A stretch of 38,298 nt of DNA from contig JACZXW010000014.1 in the NCBI GenBank assembly GCA_022571415.1, forward strand, positions 1 through 38,298, read 5' to 3'. Positions 35,821 to 38,298 of this stretch are shown one piece after another (position 1 is the first letter of the stretch; each line of letters starts with the position of its first letter). Under the pieces are notes generated by a model. It ran no database searches, had not been told where the DNA came from, and saw only the letters and a list, made by a program, of their open reading frames with translations. Made by a program: the position numbers and the translations under genes. The DNA comes from Pseudomonadota bacterium (GTDB lineage: Bacteria; Pseudomonadota; Gammaproteobacteria; Pseudomonadales; Azotimanducaceae).

Positions 35821-35988
35821 TTATTCACTATTATCGATAGACGTATTTTTATCTTCAACTAAAGGATTTAGTTCGACTTGATCTTCTTCAGTACCCTTAC
35901 CCATTTTCCTCAAGCGTTTTTCTTTCTTTTTTTTCTTTTTAGCAATCTCTTTCTGCCGTTTCTCAAACGTGTAATTAGTTTTTGCCAT
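35821..35988 (-). CDS. Small Lys-rich conserved-type protein (55 residues)
   Basis: A short minus-strand gene from ATG at 35988 to TAA at 35821. It starts MAKTNYTFEKRQKEIAKKKK, followed by more Lys/Arg, and ends in an acidic tail (GTEEDQVELNPLVEDKNTS). Similar small proteins with the TNYxFEKRQKE start recur in gammaproteobacteria as far as I recall, with no known function. The basic half and acidic half suggest nucleic-acid or ribosome contact, but this is a guess. It lies just past the IS110 element and is not interrupted. Confidence 0.7.
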   Translation of the reverse strand: MAKTNYTFEKRQKEIAKKKKKKEKRLRKMGKGTEEDQVELNPLVEDKNTSIDNSE

Positions 35989-36342
35989 CAAAATTCTCTT
36001 GTATCAATTTAGAGGTGGATAATACTCGAATTAAACACAATGGCGGAATTGACCCAGAAACAAAATCGAACGCTTCTCCACCCAATGTCGGCTATGGTTT
36101 GGTAAAGCGGTCAATATCTAACTCAGCTTTCTGGAATGGCTACTTCTGGAATCGGCCAGAAGGAGACGTCCAGCTGTTGCATTACTTTCAGGGATATGTG
36201 GAAATATGTCCACATTCTTACAGGATAGGTGGCCAATGTTCCATTTAATACCGTGTCCTGTGCTCCACTAGATTCGAGTTCTGATTTTGTAATGGTGATA
36301 GCAAAAACAGAATTATTTTTTTCACCAACGGTGAGTAGAGTT
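35989..36342. promoter_or_regulatory. Upstream region of the cold-shock gene, with a 20-bp dyad
   Basis: These 354 nt separate the small Lys-rich gene and the cold-shock gene. A perfect 7-bp inverted repeat ATGTGGA-AATATG-TCCACAT lies at 36196-36215 and could be an operator or RNA hairpin. A long untranslated leader is common for cold-shock mRNAs. No convincing coding frame was seen. Confidence 0.35.
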
Positions 36343-36549
36343 ATGAGCAAGGGTACAGTTAAGTGGTTTAATGCAGATAAAGGTTTCGGTTTTATTACTC
36401 CAGAAGATGGCGGTAAAGATTTGTTTGTTCATCATTCAGAAATTCAAACGGGGGGTGAATATGCAACTTTGAATGACGGCCAGGCTGTTGAGTTCGAAGT
36501 AGGTCAGACCGAGAAAGGTCCCTGTGCAAATAAGGTTGTTGCTGTTTAA
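36343..36549 (+). CDS. Cold-shock protein (CspA family)
   Basis: A 68-residue single OB-fold RNA chaperone. It starts [23 protein letters not shown], which includes RNP1 (KGFGFI), followed by RNP2-type DLFVHHSEI. The ATG at 36343 fits the family start; the frame is open 38 codons further upstream, but that part is not family-like. A GAGTAGAG sequence just upstream can serve as ribosome-binding site. Family members bind single-stranded RNA/DNA and melt mRNA structure in the cold or during growth. Confidence 0.95.
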   Translation: MSKGTVKWFNADKGFGFITPEDGGKDLFVHHSEIQTGGEYATLNDGQAVEFEVGQTEKGPCANKVVAV

Positions 36550-36855
36550 TTTGACATTAAGGCCACTGAAAGCGCAGAACAGTTTACGCGGAGGAGGTTT
36601 CCCTGGTTGGTTGCAATCGGTGTTGATCCCTCCATCAGAATTTGGAAGTGGTGCGAAAGTAAGAACCTTACGATGTTCGACACCTAGCATGCAGTTGAAG
36701 CCATTCGCTTCGGTGGTTCGGTCCGCTTTGCTGAGGATAGCGGCGTTTCAACTACCATCTGAATCTTGCCGCTAACGGCCAACTGCGGCCACTGGTTATT
36801 CTGTGTAATTTGAAGTTTTGCACCACCAAACCATTCTCTATAGTATAAAAGGATT
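36550..36855. other. Intergenic stretch between the cold-shock gene and the TIR-hydrolase gene
   Basis: 306 nt with no supported gene. A small GGCC-AACTGC-GGCC hairpin is near 36778-36791. TATAGTATAAAAGGA right before the next start includes an AGGA ribosome-binding site and an AT-rich patch that could be a -10 element. Confidence 0.4.
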
Positions 36856-38211
36856 ATGACTGACCTATTTATATCCTATGCCTCTGAAGACTTGGAGCGC
36901 GTACGACCGTTAGTTACAGCCTTTGAGGAACAGGGCTGGAGCGTCTGGTGGGATAGAGAATTAGTCGCAGGTCCTAGTTATGAAGATAAAATAGAAGCAG
37001 CCTTGGATGAAGCCCGTTGTGTTGTGGTCGTCTGGTCACGTCTCTCGATCAAGTCCCAATGGGTGAGAACAGAAGCACATGAAGGACTTGAGAGAGAAAT
37101 ACTGGTTCCTCTACTCATTGATGATGTCAAGCCTCCCCTTGCCTATCGTATTTCGCAAACTGCGAAAATGATTGATTGGCCTCGACAAACGGGGCAATTG
37201 GAATCCGTGATTGATGGGATCGCTGAATTGGTGGGCCTCGGAGAGAACAGGATCGGGAATAGCTTGCAAGATTCCAAGTCAGCGACGGGAGGAACAATCG
37301 TCTCAGACACAGGACCTTCTTTGGCGGCAGGCACGACTACCTCAGCTTTAGAATCATCTTTGGATCAGAAAATTCGCTACTGTCGAACAGCTGATGGAGT
37401 GCGCATTGCTTATGCGGAAAGCGGAGAAGGAGTGCCGATAGTCCGCACCATGGGGTGGTTTACCCATCTTGGGACTGAATGGGCTTCTCCTCTGGGGCGA
37501 AGTTTTTGGCAGCGACTTTCGCGACAACACAGGCTCATAAGATATGACGGTCGTGGCATGGGTCTATCGGAGGCGGCTATCGAATTTTCTGCAGAGACGC
37601 GACTAAGTGATCTCGAAGCAACAGTGGATGCTGCAGAGCTCGACAAGTTCACTTTGTTTGGACTCTCTGAGGGTTCGCGTACGGCACTGCGTTATGCCTT
37701 TAAACATCCTGATCGAGTTACTCATCTCATATTGTACGGATCTGCTGTCTGGGATATGAGAAAAGAGGACGCTGAGAGAGGCAAGATTGCCAAGGCTCAG
37801 TTAAGTATGATTGAGGCCGGATGGGGTAAGGCAAGTTACCGTAAGTTGTTTGCTGATCTTTTCGTTGGACTAACGGCTTCACAGGAAATGATAGATTATT
37901 TGATGGAGCTACAGAGATCTTCAGCGAGCCAGGAAACTGCGACGGCCTACTACCGTTCTTTGATGGAGCGTGATCAGGGCTTTGATTTGGCCAGGCAGAT
38001 CAGCATACCCACCCTCATACTCCATGCAGAAGATGATCAGATGATACCATTTCAGAACAGCCTCAATTTAGCCGCTGAAATACAAGATGATCAGCTGAAG
38101 CCTATGGTTGGTGATTGTCATTACTTGACAATGAAATCCGATCAAGCTGAGGAGTACATCAACACAATTGAGATGTTTATAGGAACCGGACAAACGGAAG
38201 CGCCGCAGTAG
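36856..38211 (+). CDS. TIR domain fused to an alpha/beta hydrolase
   Basis: A 451-residue two-domain protein. The TIR domain (about 1-125) starts FISYASEDLERVRPLV, has GWSVWWDREL, and SQWVRTEAHEG with Glu73 at the position of the catalytic Glu of NAD-cleaving TIRs. A Ser/Thr/Gly-rich linker runs to about 168. The hydrolase domain (about 172-445) begins IRYCRTADGVRIAYAESGEG, with nucleophile Ser271 (GLSEG), acid Asp393 or Asp394 (HAEDDQ) and His422 (DCHYL). This hydrolase type is often fused to adenylate cyclase or LuxR-type domains in bacteria, here to TIR. It has AGGA 6 nt before the ATG. It stands alone, next to mobile elements, so signalling or phage-defence roles are both possible; neither is shown. 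Confidence 0.9.
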   Translation: MTDLFISYASEDLERVRPLVTAFEEQGWSVWWDRELVAGPSYEDKIEAALDEARCVVVVWSRLSIKSQWVRTEAHEGLEREILVPLLIDDVKPPLAYRISQTAKMIDWPRQTGQLESVIDGIAELVGLGENRIGNSLQDSKSATGGTIVSDTGPSLAAGTTTSALESSLDQKIRYCRTADGVRIAYAESGEGVPIVRTMGWFTHLGTEWASPLGRSFWQRLSRQHRLIRYDGRGMGLSEAAIEFSAETRLSDLEATVDAAELDKFTLFGLSEGSRTALRYAFKHPDRVTHLILYGSAVWDMRKEDAERGKIAKAQLSMIEAGWGKASYRKLFADLFVGLTASQEMIDYLMELQRSSASQETATAYYRSLMERDQGFDLARQISIPTLILHAEDDQMIPFQNSLNLAAEIQDDQLKPMVGDCHYLTMKSDQAEEYINTIEMFIGTGQTEAPQ

Positions 38212-38236
38212 TACTAGTAAAAATCATAGAAGTAGA

Positions 38237-38275
38237 GCTGTGCCGCGTCGGCTTAGGGCACATAGCGGGCTTTTT
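38237..38275 (+). terminator. Probable rho-independent terminator after the TIR-hydrolase gene
   Basis: GCTGTGCC (38237-38244) pairs with GGCAC-AT-AGC (38257-38266) with a two-base bulge and a 12-nt loop. GGGC and five Ts (38271-38275) follow. Confidence 0.6.
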
Positions 38276-38298
38276 ACTTGCCTCAGACCACGTGGGTT

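Noticed and set aside
35982-36248. Plus-strand 88-codon frame before the cold-shock gene
   Set aside because: It has no ribosome-binding site, no domain signs and uneven composition; the region reads better as noncoding leader.
36765-36800. Possible integron attC-like site near CGCTAACGGCCAACTGCGGCC
   Set aside because: No paired conserved R and L boxes were found and no integrase or cassette array is present.

Overview
The window looks like chromosome of a marine-type gammaproteobacterium related to the Pseudomonas/Cellvibrio side of the class. The core gene order closely follows Pseudomonas aeruginosa as I remember it: HIT protein, coq7, speD, an OsmC-like gene, a vfr-type crp, trpC-trpD-trpG, trpE, rpe, murU-amgK, then lptD-surA-pdxA-rsmA-apaH and cca. 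A CYP153-like alkane hydroxylase fits a hydrocarbon-using marine lifestyle. No rRNA, tRNA or CRISPR was seen.

Layout. (1) 1-3968, minus strand: a two-partner secretion pair, tpsB then tpsA; tpsA runs off the left edge. (2) 4258-10859: a divergently arranged signalling cluster. A membrane Ser/Thr kinase with an N-terminal threonine repeat tail and a C-terminal SUMF1-like domain, plus an adenylate cyclase-FHA fusion, lie on the minus strand. A PP2C phosphatase with a membrane span and SPOR domain, plus a double cyclic-nucleotide-binding/degenerate rhodanese protein, lie on the plus strand. (3) 10881-14392: HIT, coq7, speD, VOC, osmC-like and crp. (4) 14389-18549, minus strand: the trpE-G-D-C operon, preceded by a previously unlisted 19-residue trp leader peptide (18490-18549) with three Trp codons, and by a tandemly duplicated terminator-like repeat after rpe. 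(5) 18634-21105, minus strand: amgK-murU-rpe, with peptidoglycan recycling genes. (6) 21190-27550, plus strand: a tightly overlapping lptD-surA-pdxA-rsmA-apaH operon. (7) 27565-31456: CYP153-like P450, pnuC, cca and a folM-like reductase. (8) 31456-38298: an accessory region. It holds an IS5-family element whose right end supplies the last codons of a truncated esterase, an IS110-family element with a structured leader that may encode a bridge RNA, a tiny Lys-rich protein, a cold-shock protein and a TIR-alpha/beta hydrolase fusion.

How the genes work together. The kinase, phosphatase and FHA domain make a plausible phosphothreonine write/erase/read circuit. The cyclase has a full set of catalytic residues and could feed cAMP to the nearby CRP/Vfr, linking protein phosphorylation with cAMP. 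Both kinase and phosphatase have a membrane span followed by a predicted periplasmic sensor-type domain (SUMF1-like and SPOR), which suggests envelope or septal peptidoglycan input. The cluster is the most likely undescribed system here; its function is inferred, not shown.
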